NCBI GenBank assembly: GCA_022571845.1
Contig: JACZXB010000005.1
Location: 1-64,000 of the forward strand
DNA length: 64,000 nt
DNA from: Candidatus Zixiibacteriota bacterium
GTDB taxonomy: Bacteria; Zixibacteria; MSB-5A5; GN15; FEB-12
Direction of reading: 5' to 3'
Shown here: in pieces, positions 63,995 to 64,000 of the stretch
How positions within the stretch are numbered: the first letter of the stretch is position 1
Layout of the letters: every line of letters starts with the position of its first letter
Notes under the pieces: model-generated
What the model was told of the DNA's origin: nothing
The model's input: the letters and a program-made list of their open reading frames with translations, nothing else
Database searches by the model: none
Position numbers and translations under genes: made by a program

Positions 63995-64000
63995 TGTTGT

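Overview
The window looks like a chromosomal segment of a moderate-GC, Gram-negative-type bacterium of the FCB group, most likely candidate division Zixibacteria or a close relative. This placement is an inference. It rests on four secreted proteins, plus one orphan fragment, that end in paired dockerin-like repeats of the form (N)ILDLTxLVDFIFRGG. Lipoproteins, a heme-porin with a C-terminal Phe, and the housekeeping gene neighbourhoods fit the same picture. No ribosomal RNA, phage, transposase or CRISPR array was seen.

Layout. 1-11.2 kb, all on the minus strand: prfA (cut by the window edge), a DUF1385 membrane protein and rpmE; a methyltransferase, a flavoprotein and an ABC-F ATPase; a BatA-like VWA membrane protein with a TPR/degenerate-metalloprotease partner; comB and gcvT. 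11.4-12.6 kb: a three-gene accessory cassette (RNase H-like, ribbon-helix-helix, membrane protein) with its own promoter. 12.6-13.46 kb: a gene-free block of dispersed repeats that also holds a remnant of an aconitase 3' end. 13.46-16.25 kb: acnA, whose product carries an insert beginning with a dispersed palindromic repeat. 16.4-20.0 kb, plus strand: ispE, spoVG, a duplicated ispE tail with a second spoVG, tRNA-Gln, prs and rplY. 20.1-29.1 kb, minus strand: priA, a TPR protein, a DUF4139 protein, a squalene/phytoene synthase relative, pheA, a CoA-binding protein, a VOC protein and an FAD-binding protein. 29.1-31.1 kb: a second repeat block, a lipoprotein and a frameshifted trypsin-like protease. 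31.3-34.8 kb: groEL, groES with a CIRCE operator, and eno. 35-41.3 kb: dockerin-tailed secreted proteins, a monoheme protein and a YceI protein. 41.4-44.8 kb: proC with a tiny coupled dockerin ORF, tRNA-Ser, a lipoprotein and a beta-helix protein. 44.9-52.1 kb, plus strand: a metal-uptake operon. 52.2-64 kb: a dockerin-tailed subtilisin, a sugar-nucleotide epimerase, a membrane glycosyltransferase, an AGCS symporter, a dockerin-tailed Asp-box propeller protein, two unknown proteins and rpsD.

The most interesting system is the operon at 44.9-51.0 kb. A DtxR/MntR-type regulator is expressed from a clear sigma70-type promoter with a perfect 28-bp palindrome just downstream of the -10 box. It is followed by a monoheme outer-membrane porin resembling Cyc2 in architecture, and then by a complete TroABCD/YtgABCD-type importer. 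In that importer the first permease is fused to a second DtxR-like sensor domain, the arrangement known from chlamydial YtgCR. Together they suggest metal import controlled at two levels and linked to an outer-membrane heme-porin.

The second theme is genome plasticity. Several dispersed hairpin and composite repeats occur in inverted copies. One lies inside the acnA reading frame and another abuts a decayed duplicate of the acnA tail. There is also a tandem duplication of the ispE tail with spoVG, and a one-base lesion in the catalytic-serine codon of a protease gene.
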